Of a stretch of 64,000 nucleotides of DNA, positions 16,239 through 25,522 are shown piece after piece. The stretch spans positions 496,001-560,000 of the forward strand of contig NZ_HG964403.1 in assembly GCF_000612805.1 (NCBI RefSeq), in the 5' to 3' direction. The notes beneath the pieces are model-generated. The model saw only the letters and a list, made by a program, of their open reading frames with translations. It was not told the origin of the DNA and did not search any database. This DNA is from Bacillus ndiopicus. Lineage in GTDB: Bacteria > Bacillota > Bacilli > Bacillales_A > Planococcaceae. The position numbers and the translations under genes were made by a program. Within the stretch, counting starts at the first letter, position 1; every line of letters begins with the position of its first letter.

Positions 16239-18605
16239 ATGGTAATGCGAATTGGCGGATTAGCGTCAGGTATGGATATTGATGAGTTAGTAAAAAAATT
16301 AATGACAGCAGAAAGAGCACCGCTGAACAAGCTTTTACAAAGTAAACAACGCTATGAATGGCAACGTGATGCTTATCGTGATGTCAATAAAAAATTAAAA
16401 ACATTTGATACGTATATTGCCGATAATTTAGTATTGAAATCTTTAAATACTAAAACAGCATCAAGTTCAAATTCAAGCTTAGTTTCAGCAAGTGCAACTA
16501 GTAAAGCGACTGGGACTCTTTCCATTGAAGGTGTTTCACAATTAGCACAAGCAGCTCGCATCACAGGATCACAAGTTAGTGCAAATGGTTCAACAAAGAT
16601 GAATGAATTAGGCGCTACAGGAACAATTGAGCTAAAAGCCATTCAAAGTGATGGGACAATGGCAAAGGAAGCTACAAAAATTGAAATTACATCTGATATG
16701 ACAGTAGACGCTTTTGTGAAAAAAGTGAATGAGAGTGGAGCTGGTGTATCAGCAGTGTTTGAAAATGGTCGTTTCTCATTTACTGCGAAAAACACTGGAG
16801 ATAACAAATCAGGTGATGAAATTGAAATTACAAGTGGACAAGCAATTTTTGATCAATTAGGTTTTTCAGTAAATGATACTATTGATAAAGTTGAGGGGAA
16901 AAATGCGGTTTTCCAAATAAACGGTATCGCAACAGAGCGCTCAACAAATACGTTTTCAATTAATGGATATAGTATTACTTTAAAGTCAACTTTCAATGGA
17001 GCACAGGCAACTGCTATACGCTACAACGCAGCGCATGAAGAATGGAAAAATACAACAACAGCAGAATATAATCAAATGATTGCTGATAAATTAGCTGCGA
17101 AAAATGCAGCTGGTGATGCATATACAACGGCGAAAAATAGCTATGATGATGCTAAAAATGCATTATTTGGTACAGTAGAGCTAACAAATGCTAATAAAGT
17201 AGCATTTGATAAAATTAGTAATCCACAATTTGCACGTAATTTATCAGAAGCAGAAGTGCAAACGATTTCTGGGAAAACATTTGCCGATAAAACGGAATAT
17301 GAAGCTTGGTTAAATGATAATTCTACAGATGCTGATTTAAAAGCCAAATTAAAGGGTGCAAATATTAATTTTGATCAATTTAAAGCGATCGGCTCTTTAG
17401 ATTATGAAAAAATTCAAAGTTTATCGGCTCAGTCAGTATATAATACATTAGGTCGCTCGTTCTTAAACGGTTTAACAGATGAAGAAAAAGGCTTAGTCAA
17501 AGCTTTACCTTCTACAAAAGAAGATTTTGATAATCAAATTAATGCTTGGAAGGAAAATGGCACTGTCGAAGAGAAAGCTTTAGCTGAAAAGTTATCGAAG
17601 CTGAGCGAAAAGCAAAAGGAAACATTGCGTCAAACTTCAGATTCAGATTTTGATAAACTAACAGCTTTAGCAACGGCACAAACAGACCACGATGCGAAGT
17701 TAAAAGAAAAAACAGCAGCAGAAAATGCTTATCAAGCACTTGTTGACCGTCAAGCGAAGGCGGAAGTTGACTTTAAAGATGCTTATAAAAATCAATTTGG
17801 CACTGATTATACAACTGGTGATCCAGGTAAAGTGAGCAATGTGCCTGGAGCAACAGAAAGCCCTGTTACACTAACTTCTACTACAAACGTAGATGAGATG
17901 ATGAATAAAATTAAAGATTTTGTTAACACCTATAACGGTTTAATTAAAGAGTTAAAGGATCAAACGACTGAAGCGAAATATCGTGACTATACTCCATTAT
18001 CGCCAGACCAAAAAGAAGAAATGAAGGAAAGTGAAATTAAGCTTTGGGAAGAAAAGGCAAAGAGTGGTTTATTACGCAATGACGAATTAATTAACAATGG
18101 ATTATCTAAAATGCGCGCACTTATTTATGAATCGAATCCAGGCTTAGAGGATTCGAAATTTAAAACTCTCTTCAGTATCGGTATTACAACCTCTAAAAAT
18201 TATAATGAGGGTGGCACATTAGAAATTGATGAAGCGAAACTGCGTAAAGCGTTAGAGGAAGATTCGGACGCAGTGGAACGTCTATTTAATAATTCAGACG
18301 GTAAAAAAGATGCAGTAATTGATGGGAAAACAGTTGATACACGCGGCTATCTTGATAAATTACGTGACTCAATGAAGTCATTCGAAATTTCTATTGAGAA
18401 AAAAGCTGGTCGTGCTACGATGACAGATAACCAATATTTAATTGGTAAGAGCTTGCAAGATACTGAGAAGCGCATTTCCACATGGCAAGATAAACTAAAA
18501 ATGATTGAAGCTCGCTATTGGAAACAATTTGGCGCAATGGAGGCAGCTATTAATAAAGCAAACCAACAATCTGCAATGTTATTCCCAGGTATGGGACAAC
18601 AATAA
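16239..18605 (+). CDS. fliD: Flagellar filament cap protein FliD, with large insertion
   Basis: Cap protein (HAP2) that folds and inserts flagellin at the filament tip. The N-terminus RIGGLASGMDIDELVKKLM is a textbook FliD start, and the C-terminal FliD_C domain (about residues 540-780) includes MNKIKDFVNTYNGLIKELK and ARYWKQFGAMEAAINKANQQ. At 788 residues it is ~290 longer than B. subtilis FliD (498). The extra material is an Ala/Lys/Asp-rich, mostly helical-looking stretch at about residues 270-530, in the solvent-exposed middle of the protein. ATG 16239 follows GGAGG with an 8-base gap. It precedes its chaperone-like partner fliT by 12 bases. Confidence 0.95.
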   Translation: MVMRIGGLASGMDIDELVKKLMTAERAPLNKLLQSKQRYEWQRDAYRDVNKKLKTFDTYIADNLVLKSLNTKTASSSNSSLVSASATSKATGTLSIEGVSQLAQAARITGSQVSANGSTKMNELGATGTIELKAIQSDGTMAKEATKIEITSDMTVDAFVKKVNESGAGVSAVFENGRFSFTAKNTGDNKSGDEIEITSGQAIFDQLGFSVNDTIDKVEGKNAVFQINGIATERSTNTFSINGYSITLKSTFNGAQATAIRYNAAHEEWKNTTTAEYNQMIADKLAAKNAAGDAYTTAKNSYDDAKNALFGTVELTNANKVAFDKISNPQFARNLSEAEVQTISGKTFADKTEYEAWLNDNSTDADLKAKLKGANINFDQFKAIGSLDYEKIQSLSAQSVYNTLGRSFLNGLTDEEKGLVKALPSTKEDFDNQINAWKENGTVEEKALAEKLSKLSEKQKETLRQTSDSDFDKLTALATAQTDHDAKLKEKTAAENAYQALVDRQAKAEVDFKDAYKNQFGTDYTTGDPGKVSNVPGATESPVTLTSTTNVDEMMNKIKDFVNTYNGLIKELKDQTTEAKYRDYTPLSPDQKEEMKESEIKLWEEKAKSGLLRNDELINNGLSKMRALIYESNPGLEDSKFKTLFSIGITTSKNYNEGGTLEIDEAKLRKALEEDSDAVERLFNNSDGKKDAVIDGKTVDTRGYLDKLRDSMKSFEISIEKKAGRATMTDNQYLIGKSLQDTEKRISTWQDKLKMIEARYWKQFGAMEAAINKANQQSAMLFPGMGQQ

Positions 18606-18617
18606 GGGGTTTAATAA

Positions 18618-18977
18618 ATGGATAAACTTCAACAACTTCTCCAAGTATCAGCGAAGCTATATCAGCATTTAACAGAAATTTCTTCAGGGGAAGAACGGGA
18701 TGAATATATCGAGCAAATCGATAGTTTACTTGAGGAACGAGGTGCTTGTATGCAAGGCTTGTTAGCTGATGGCTTTAAATTTGATAGTGCAAATCGCGCT
18801 CATCAAATGCTAGCTGAGCTTGATAAAGGTATCCGTGAACGACTGAATAAGGTAATGGAAGCTGTGAAAGAAGATATGAAAGATTTAAACAATGCCAAAA
18901 AGAATGAGAAGCAATATATCAATCCATATGCAAGTGTTAGTACGATGGATGGGCGTTATTACGATAATAAGCAATAA
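18618..18977 (+). CDS. fliT: Flagellar chaperone FliT-like protein
   Basis: 119-residue helical protein between fliD and fliS, the position of fliT in Bacillus-type operons. The C-terminus NPYASVSTMDGRYYDNKQ is characteristic of Gram-positive FliT. The family keeps FliD soluble and export-competent. Predicted helices cover residues 1-90 and include an acidic EEISSGEERDEYIEQID-like region. Confidence 0.85.
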   Translation: MDKLQQLLQVSAKLYQHLTEISSGEERDEYIEQIDSLLEERGACMQGLLADGFKFDSANRAHQMLAELDKGIRERLNKVMEAVKEDMKDLNNAKKNEKQYINPYASVSTMDGRYYDNKQ

Positions 18978-19002
18978 CTAAAGCATTAAAGGAGTGTCGT
19001 GA

Positions 19003-19407
19003 TTGACAGCACAAATGAACGCTTACAATGCATACAAACAAAATAGTGTAACGACTGCCTCACCAGGTGAATTGACGTTAATGCTGTACAATGGTTGTAT
19101 TAAATTTCTAGGGAAAGCGAAAGTAGCTATTGAAGAAAAAAATATTCAAGATAAAAACACAAATATTCAAAAGGCCCAGGCAATAATTGCTGAGCTGATG
19201 GCTACATTAAACATGGATATTGAAATTTCTAAGCAAATGTTGCCATTGTATGAATATATGAATCGTCGCCTAGTTGAAGCAAACATCCAAAATAGTACTG
19301 TGATTATTGGCGAGGTAGAAGGTTTAGTAATGGAGTTCCGTGATACATGGAAGGAAGTACTAAAAATTACCCGTCAGCAGCAATATGGTGGCACACAGCA
19401 AATATAA
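19003..19407 (+). CDS. fliS: Flagellin export chaperone FliS
   Basis: 134-residue FliS, which binds the flagellin C-terminus and prevents premature polymerisation. It begins NAYNAYKQNSVTTASPGELT and contains LMLYNGCIKFL, the family core. The C-terminal RDTWKEVLKITRQQQYGGTQ is repeated almost exactly in a 3' fragment at 23453 and, more diverged, in the second fliS at 24737. The start is TTG 19003, shared with the paralogue. A terminator follows directly. Confidence 0.96.
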   Translation: MTAQMNAYNAYKQNSVTTASPGELTLMLYNGCIKFLGKAKVAIEEKNIQDKNTNIQKAQAIIAELMATLNMDIEISKQMLPLYEYMNRRLVEANIQNSTVIIGEVEGLVMEFRDTWKEVLKITRQQQYGGTQQI

Positions 19408-19419
19408 TAAATGAATATG

Positions 19420-19461
19420 ACCGCATAGATGTGATGGAATTCTAAGTCTATGCGGTTTTTT
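19420..19461 (+). terminator. Intrinsic terminator after fliS
   Basis: ACCGCATAGA pairs with TCTATGCGGT, followed by T6. A similar hairpin follows the fliS remnant at 23584, showing that the terminator was duplicated with the gene. Confidence 0.85.
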
Positions 19462-20247
19462 CTATATAATGGGTAGCTTGATTGGTGAATTAAAATGCAA
19501 AATACATATACTTTTCGGCTGTATCATCAGGTATGATAAACTTATGAAAAATCAAATTGAACAAAGCAGAGTTATCATTGTTAGCTGTATGGCAAGGTTT
19601 GTGTAGCTTGCAATTGTTGCCAATTGGTGCAGAGGGAATACTGTGGAAACGATGTGATGTGGGGCTTTCTTCAGACTCAATAATTGTTGCCGATAAACAT
19701 AGAAAGATAAAAATTTATACAGATGCCTTAGGTGTCACAGATAATTTAGGCTGAAACAAATAAGTTTCACGTAAACTTAATAGTAGATTTTTTGTTGATT
19801 TACAACTTGAGGGTATGGAAAAATAGAAGGGTTAAAGTAGCCTAAAGTGAGTGTTTAAACATTTGGCTGTATGGAATAGAGGAGCTAATGCATTGAAACC
19901 TTCACCTATACAATAATTATGATTAGATATACATATGGAAGAATTATTTATTCCACGATGGTGTAAAACTTGGCAAAGGAAGCATTTTAAGCAAATTGTT
20001 TAAAGGGAGATATTTCTTTGGAACCGCATAAAGCAAGTTATGATAAAGTAAGTGAATCGTGACTATTAGTATTTAGCTCTTCTGAGAGTGAAGTGACAAT
20101 GGATTTTTGGGGATTTTATAGGTTCTTAGTTATAAAATTACTTCATTTGAAATTGTCGTTATTCTATTAATTTGTGAAGAAGCGAAAATTAATAATTGTA
20201 TTTCAATACTATAGTGATAATGTAAAAAAATAACACGGATTCAGGGG
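19462..20247 (+). other. Gene-free stretch before pgi
   Basis: About 790 bases with many stops. One 65-codon frame (19557-19754) has no recognisable domain and no convincing RBS; it may be debris from the rearrangement that duplicated fliS. No RNA gene recognised. Confidence 0.4.
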
Positions 20248-20283
20248 GAATGTACACTACAAACATATTTGCGAATGTACACT
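20248..20283 (+). promoter_or_regulatory. Direct repeat, possible operator of pgi-pgcA
   Basis: GAATGTACACT occurs at 20248-20258 and again at 20273-20283, a 25-base periodicity. Each copy contains the palindrome TGTACA. The pair is enclosed by TTCAG and CTGAA and lies 76 bases before pgi. No known regulator is identified. Confidence 0.4.
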
Positions 20284-20359
20284 CTACTCTGAAATATCTG
20301 ATAAATGTATTAACTAATGAAGCTTATTATATGTCAATATAGAAACTGAGGGTGAATTT

Positions 20360-21634
20360 ATGAACGCATTATCCCTTTATTCTAAAATAAGTAATGATGA
20401 TATACTAATTTATAGAGAACAAGTGGAAAAAATCCATCACACATTATTAAAGCATCAGGCAACTGGTTGGATTGGTTTCCCATTCCAAAATCAAGAAAAC
20501 TTAATCAATTCTATTAATTATGTTGCGAGCGAAATCAAAGCTTGTGCAGATGTGCTTGTTGTTATTGGTGTTGGTGGTTCATTTTTAGGCGCACGAGCGA
20601 TTCAAGAAGCATTAGCACCGTATTTTGGTTTGCCCAAAGGTGGCATTGAGATTGTCTACGCTGGGTTGAATATGAGTGGTGCTTATATCAAGGAGTTGCT
20701 GGCATATCTAGATGGTAAACAGGTGTATGTGAATGTCATTTCAAAATCAGGTGGGACGATGGAGCCTGCGCTTGCTTTCCGTGTATTACGCTTATATATG
20801 GAAGGGCGTTATGGGGATAAAGCTGTAGAGCGTATTATCGTAACGACAGATGAGAAGAAGGGTATTTTAAAGGAAATTGCAGATAAGACGGGGTATCGAC
20901 AGTTTGTCATTCCAGATGATGTAGGAGGGCGCTATTCTGTTTTAACAGCAGTCGGTCTATTGCCTGTAGCTATAGCTGGTATTGATATTCAAGAATTAAT
21001 GGATGGGGCACGCCATGCTGCGACAGAGCTTGCAGAGAAGGATTTAGCGTTTAATGATGCATATAAGTATGCAGTTATGCGTCATATGTTGTATGAACAA
21101 GGCTACACAAATGAGCTCCTTGCTTCGTTTGAGCCTGGATTAAGCAAGTTTCATGAATGGTGGAAACAATTATTTGGTGAAAGTGAAGGGAAAGACCATA
21201 AAGGGCTGTATCCTTCAACAGTGACGTTTTCAACTGATTTACATGCGATTGGACAGTATATTCAAGACGGTCGTCGTATTTTATTTGAAACCTTGCTTCA
21301 TTTCCATGAAATTGAAGGTGATATGGAAGTGCCTTATGATGTGCGTGATGAAGATGGCTTAAACTACTTAGCAAATCGCACATTTAATGAGATTAATGCG
21401 ATTTCAAAACAAGGGACGGCATTAGCCCACGCAGAGGGGGATGTACCAGTAATTCAAATTGAACTACCAAAGCTAGATGCGTATCATCTTGGCTATTTAA
21501 TTTACTTCTTTATGAAAGCTTGTGCAATGAGTGCTTACTTATTAGAAGTAAATCCTTTCAATCAACCAGGGGTAGAGGCGTATAAACGTAAAATGCTAGA
21601 ATTATTGCAAGAAGAAAAGGCGGTAACGGAGTGA
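20360..21634 (+). CDS. pgi: Glucose-6-phosphate isomerase
   Basis: Interconverts glucose-6-phosphate and fructose-6-phosphate. VIGVGGSFLGARAIQEAL, VISKSGGTMEPALAFR (the sugar-phosphate SIS loop) and NPFNQPGVEAYK near the C-terminus are standard Pgi signatures; GRYSVLTAVGLLP is the second PROSITE-type block. At 424 residues it is slightly shorter than B. subtilis Pgi (about 450). The stop overlaps the pgcA GTG start. Together with pgcA it links central metabolism to glucose-1-phosphate for RmlA and UDP-glucose synthesis. Confidence 0.95.
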   Translation: MNALSLYSKISNDDILIYREQVEKIHHTLLKHQATGWIGFPFQNQENLINSINYVASEIKACADVLVVIGVGGSFLGARAIQEALAPYFGLPKGGIEIVYAGLNMSGAYIKELLAYLDGKQVYVNVISKSGGTMEPALAFRVLRLYMEGRYGDKAVERIIVTTDEKKGILKEIADKTGYRQFVIPDDVGGRYSVLTAVGLLPVAIAGIDIQELMDGARHAATELAEKDLAFNDAYKYAVMRHMLYEQGYTNELLASFEPGLSKFHEWWKQLFGESEGKDHKGLYPSTVTFSTDLHAIGQYIQDGRRILFETLLHFHEIEGDMEVPYDVRDEDGLNYLANRTFNEINAISKQGTALAHAEGDVPVIQIELPKLDAYHLGYLIYFFMKACAMSAYLLEVNPFNQPGVEAYKRKMLELLQEEKAVTE

Positions 21635-23337
21635 GCGTAAACAATTTATATAGACAATGGACACAGCAATTATTGCCTAGATACTTAGCCGATGAACTAG
21701 TAGAGATTGCTTCAGACGAGCAGGCGATGGAGGATCGATTTTATCAATATGTATCGTTTGGTACAGGAGGAATGCGTGGCGTGCTTGGTGCTGGTACAAA
21801 TCGTATGAATATCTATACAATTCGCCGTGCAGCAGAGGGGCTTGCGCGTTATGTAGCGGCAAATGGGGAGGCTGCAAAGGCTCGCGGTGTAGTCCTTGCA
21901 TATGATACACGACATTTTTCGTATGAGTTTGCTTGTGAAACGGCGCGTGTGTTAGGTGCACATGGCATACGGGCTTATGTTTATCAAGAGCCACGTCCAA
22001 CACCACAGTTGTCGTTTACTGTACGTGAACTAAATGCTTTTGCAGGTGTTATCATTACAGCAAGCCATAATCCCAAGCAGTATAACGGCTTTAAGTTGTA
22101 CGGCGAGGATGGTGCACAATTAACACCGCAGACTGCAAATGAGATTATACAACATATGAACAGCATCGAGGATATTTTTGCAATTGAAGTAGCAGAAGTG
22201 TCAGCGCTTGAAGAGCAAAGTCTTCTTACATGGTTATTGGCAGAATTGGATGCGTCATATTTGAAGCAGCTTATTACATTAAAGGAGACACGGGAAGTCG
22301 CATTGGATATGAAGCTTGTCTATACACCGTTACATGGTGCAGGGTTAGCACCTGTAAGAGAAGGTTTGCGAGCGTTTGGTTTTACGGATGTAGCAATTGT
22401 TGAGGAACAAGTAGTGCAGGATGGCGCATTTCCAACAATCCCTTATCCAAATCCAGAGGAAGCAGCTGCATTTACATTAGCAATGGCGCAAGGACAACAA
22501 ATCGGAGCGGAGCTCTTATTAGCAACAGATCCTGATGCGGATCGTTTAGGTGTTGCTGTGTGGAACGGTGTCCGTTATGAACTATTAACAGGGAATCAGT
22601 TAGGCGCATTATTATTGCATTATTTATTAACAACGAAGCAGCAAAATGGTACATTACCTAGCAATGGTATAATAGTCAAAACGATTGTGACAGCGGAGCT
22701 CGGTGCGAAAATCGCCGAAAGCTTTAATGTAATGACGGAAAATACATTGACAGGTTTTAAATACATCGCTGAAAAAATTGCTCAATATGAAGCAACAGGC
22801 GAGCACACCTATTTATTTGGTTACGAGGAAAGCTACGGCTATTTAATCGAAACATTTGTACGCGATAAGGATGCAGTGCAAGTGGCATTAAAAGTAGCAG
22901 AAATGGCGGCATTCTATGCATTACAAGGCGAGACGTTATTAGATCAATTAGAATATCTATATCAAAAATTTGGCTATTACCAAGAAACACTTATATCTCA
23001 GATATTTGAGGGCAAAAATGGACAAGAAGAAATGCAAGCAATTTTACAGTGTTTACGTCAAAGTATCCCGAATGAGATAGCAGGCTTGGCTGTACAATGT
23101 GTAGAAGATTATTTAACAGGCAAAGCAACCTTAGCAAATGGTGAGACAGAGAACCTCACATTACCAAAGGAAAATGTGCTGAAGTTTATTTTAGCAGACG
23201 GTACATGGATTGCAGTTCGTCCATCTGGTACAGAACCGAAATGTAAGTTTTATATTGGCGTTGTGGATGAGACGATGGAGGCAGCGCAGGATAAATTGGA
23301 GATAATGGTGCAGGCTGTGTTGAAGTTGGTTAAATAA
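21631..23337 (+). CDS. pgcA: Phosphoglucomutase / phosphomannomutase
   Basis: 568-residue alpha-D-phosphohexomutase of the PgcA type. FGTGGMRGVLGAGTNRMN is the N-terminal substrate loop, VIITASHNPKQYNGFK carries the phosphoserine, LLATDPDADRLGVAV is the Mg-binding DPDADR loop, and VRPSGTEPKCKFYIG is the phosphate-binding loop. GTG 21631 overlaps the pgi stop (GTGA). It produces glucose-1-phosphate, used by RmlA in the upstream island and for glucosylated polymers. Confidence 0.95.
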   Translation: MSVNNLYRQWTQQLLPRYLADELVEIASDEQAMEDRFYQYVSFGTGGMRGVLGAGTNRMNIYTIRRAAEGLARYVAANGEAAKARGVVLAYDTRHFSYEFACETARVLGAHGIRAYVYQEPRPTPQLSFTVRELNAFAGVIITASHNPKQYNGFKLYGEDGAQLTPQTANEIIQHMNSIEDIFAIEVAEVSALEEQSLLTWLLAELDASYLKQLITLKETREVALDMKLVYTPLHGAGLAPVREGLRAFGFTDVAIVEEQVVQDGAFPTIPYPNPEEAAAFTLAMAQGQQIGAELLLATDPDADRLGVAVWNGVRYELLTGNQLGALLLHYLLTTKQQNGTLPSNGIIVKTIVTAELGAKIAESFNVMTENTLTGFKYIAEKIAQYEATGEHTYLFGYEESYGYLIETFVRDKDAVQVALKVAEMAAFYALQGETLLDQLEYLYQKFGYYQETLISQIFEGKNGQEEMQAILQCLRQSIPNEIAGLAVQCVEDYLTGKATLANGETENLTLPKENVLKFILADGTWIAVRPSGTEPKCKFYIGVVDETMEAAQDKLEIMVQAVLKLVK

Positions 23338-23452
23338 GTGAATGTAACAGTAATTTTGTGATTTTTACAAAGTTATTATTTTGTAGTTTAAGTTGTAGGA
23401 CTTAAGGTTTAACAAAGCTTTTTCGGTCAATAATATTTAAAAAACATCTATC

Positions 23453-23572
23453 CAGAACAGTGTATCGATTATTGGCGAGATAGAAGGTTTAGTAACGGAG
23501 TTCCGTGATACATGGAAGGAAGTACTAAAAATTACCCGTCAGCAGCAATATGGCGGCACACAGCAAGTATAA
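23453..23572 (+). pseudogene. 3' remnant of a duplicated fliS
   Basis: An open frame of 39 codons plus stop reads IIGEIEGLVTEFRDTWKEVL and then KITRQQQYGGTQQV, matching the last third of the upstream fliS (19282-19407) nearly base for base. Everything 5' of about codon 95 of fliS is gone. The following hairpin resembles the fliS terminator. This is a decayed third copy, not a gene. Confidence 0.9.
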
Positions 23573-23583
23573 TCAATTTAATT

Positions 23584-23627
23584 TACCGCATGGAATCAAT
23601 AAAAAATTGAATCTATGCGGTTTTATT
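23584..23627 (+). terminator. Intrinsic terminator after pgcA / fliS remnant
   Basis: TACCGCAT and ATGCGGT(T) arms with an AT-rich loop and T-rich tail; probably serves pgi-pgcA now. Confidence 0.65.
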
Positions 23628-23977
23628 TTGTCTAATTTTGAAAGCTTTTGTCGATTTATAGATATTTTAATAAAACATGTGGACATACTAGGTACAATGG
23701 TATAGTATATAGAAAACTTGTATAAATATTACATTATTTTACTTTTAGTGTGACCGATTTTCTGTAGATTTCTACTAACAACAGTCACAAGATAATTGTA
23801 GAGGGGGAGAGCATTAAATAATTTCAAAACAAATGATTTAATAGTATTTTTAATTTAGCAAGTGTCTTTTGTTAGCCAAGATGTAATGGATGAAAGTTAT
23901 ATCTTTCAAAACTTTTGATGCAATATATACCAATTTTTATGGTGCATTCCTTTTGCATAAACTTAAGGAGGGGTATT

Positions 23978-24523
23978 ATGGATGTATTGAAAAACTATAT
24001 TTTTACTACTGAAACAGCAATGTTAGCTGAGGGGACAAATGAGTTTGGAGAATATTTTTCCATCGTTATTGAAAAGGATTGTATTTTATACGTAGCTATG
24101 TCGAAGCAGAAGTTAGTGGAGTATAATTTAAAGCATTTTGGGTCGAGCTATCGGGGAGCAAGGGACGGATCACGAGCGGTTCTAGGAAATGTTCATATGT
24201 ATCCGATTGCGATTAATCCAGCACAAAATATTTATTGGTTCCCAAGTGAGTCAATTACTTCTCCATCAAGTGTGTGGATTGCGTTACATTGTTTAAGTCA
24301 CTTTGAAGATGATGGAAATAGGAGAACAAAAATTATTTTAACAAATGGAAGAAGCTTTATCGTACCTGTATGCTTTAAAGCATTTACAAAGCGTGTGGAC
24401 CATGCGCATTTATTAAGGGCAAAAATGGAGCAGCGTGCACAACATATGTCTTCAATTGTTTTAGAGCGTTTATCGGAATATGAAACAATCGATTTAAAAG
24501 CAGGAAACCCACTTCTTATTTAA
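23978..24523 (+). CDS. comK: Competence transcription factor ComK
   Basis: 181-residue ComK homologue, the master activator of DNA-uptake genes in Bacillus. VIEKDCILYV, HFGSSYRGARDGS, INPAQNIYWFPSESI and LTNGRSFIVPVCFKAF align with the B. subtilis blocks IIEKDCVFYV, FFGSSYAGRKAGT, VDPSNQIFLFPT and FSNGKTMELP. ATG 23978 follows AAGGAGGGG at an ideal distance; an in-frame ATG at 23915 adds 21 residues of poor character and no RBS. It lies between the fliS remnant and the second fliS, an unusual site. A second ComK-like gene is on the - strand at 31607. Confidence 0.88.
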   Translation: MDVLKNYIFTTETAMLAEGTNEFGEYFSIVIEKDCILYVAMSKQKLVEYNLKHFGSSYRGARDGSRAVLGNVHMYPIAINPAQNIYWFPSESITSPSSVWIALHCLSHFEDDGNRRTKIILTNGRSFIVPVCFKAFTKRVDHAHLLRAKMEQRAQHMSSIVLERLSEYETIDLKAGNPLLI

Positions 24524-24736
24524 GTTAATTACAATTTTCCTAATCTGCGTTGAGGTGTAATAGATTAGAGGATCGTATCCACTTTCTGCTTCTTAATAAT
24601 CAAAAATATTTTAAAAATAAAGGTAAATCATCCTGACTATTTCACAAAAACGTTGCTTTTCTACTAATTAATGCTATCCTTTATAGTATAAAATAATAAT
24701 AAATAGAATGTAATTTAAAAAAGGGGATGTCAACCA

Positions 24737-25141
24737 TTGTCAGCACATACATCTGCATTTAATGCATATAAACAAAATAGCGTTACAACAGCATCGCCAG
24801 GTGAGCTAACACTTATGTTATATAATGGTTGTTTAAAATTTTTAGTGAAGTCAAAAAGGGCGATTGAAGAAAAAAACTTCGAAGAAAAAAATAAGAATAT
24901 TTTAAAGGCGCAGGCTATAATTGCTGAATTAATGTCAACTTTAAATATGGATATTGAAATTTCCAAGCAAATGCTACCATTGTATGAATATATGAGTCGT
25001 CGCTTAATTGAAGCAAATACAAAAAATGATACAGCTATTATAGTGGAAGTTGAAGGCTTAATGACAGAATTCCGTGATACATGGAAAGAAGTATTGAAAA
25101 TTACACGTCAACAACAGTACAATAACACGCAGCAAGTATAA
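24737..25141 (+). CDS. fliS: Second FliS paralogue
   Basis: 134 residues, same length as the first FliS, mostly identical in the core (NAYKQNSVTTASPGELTLML and EFRDTWKEVLKITRQQQY) with substitutions concentrated in residues 30-55 and 95-115. It starts with TTG and has GGGG upstream. It is separated from other flagellar genes by pgi-pgcA and comK, so it is likely expressed independently. It may serve a different flagellin or be a redundant copy. It shows no frame damage. Confidence 0.93.
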   Translation: MSAHTSAFNAYKQNSVTTASPGELTLMLYNGCLKFLVKSKRAIEEKNFEEKNKNILKAQAIIAELMSTLNMDIEISKQMLPLYEYMSRRLIEANTKNDTAIIVEVEGLMTEFRDTWKEVLKITRQQQYNNTQQV

Positions 25142-25148
25142 CTTACCA

Positions 25149-25185
25149 ATATCCACAAGGCGATGAGTGCGCTTTGTGGATATTT
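25149..25185 (+). terminator. Hairpin after second fliS
   Basis: TATCCACAAGGCG pairs with CGCTTTGTGGATA around ATGAGTG; the following T run is short. Likely terminator. Confidence 0.6.
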
Positions 25186-25319
25186 ACATATTATTCAATG
25201 TAATTATTTCACTATATTATAGTCTTTTTTATTTGGGTATAAAATACTATTATCTGTACTTGTAAAATAGTGATAAAGATGATAGACGACTATTAGAGCT
25301 TCGTGAATAATGAAAGTAG

Positions 25320-25496
25320 GATAAAGCGAAACTTCAATCAGTGGGGTTTTTCCTCATCCTCAATGATTATTAGCTTTCACCAATCGGGCTTTTACGGACA
25401 ACTATCCTTTTGTTTTTCTCAAGTCTTGAAGAGGACGTCTTAATTTTGTGATTACTAATTGCAGTAAAAACTACTGTCCGTTAATGCGGGATAAAA
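25320..25496 (+). repeat. Dispersed repeat family B, copy 1
   Basis: Begins GATAAAGCGAAACTTCAATC and ends CGTTAATGCGGGATAAA, 27 bases before the PilZ start. An internal decayed unit, TGTGATTACTAATTGCAG at about 25447-25464, corresponds to the hairpin unit that is doubled in copy 4 and quadrupled in copy 2. Confidence 0.65.
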
Positions 25497-25522
25497 GCTT
25501 GCATGTGTTTAGGAGGGGTTAT

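Noticed and set aside
19689-19700. GCCGATAA as a second SigD promoter
   Set aside because: No TAAA-like -35 at the required distance and no flagellar gene immediately downstream.
19557-19754. 65-codon ORF between fliS and pgi
   Set aside because: No RBS, no domain and no conserved context; treated as non-coding or debris.
21075-22990. Several minus-strand ORFs opposite pgi-pgcA
   Set aside because: Shadow frames of strongly conserved coding sequence.
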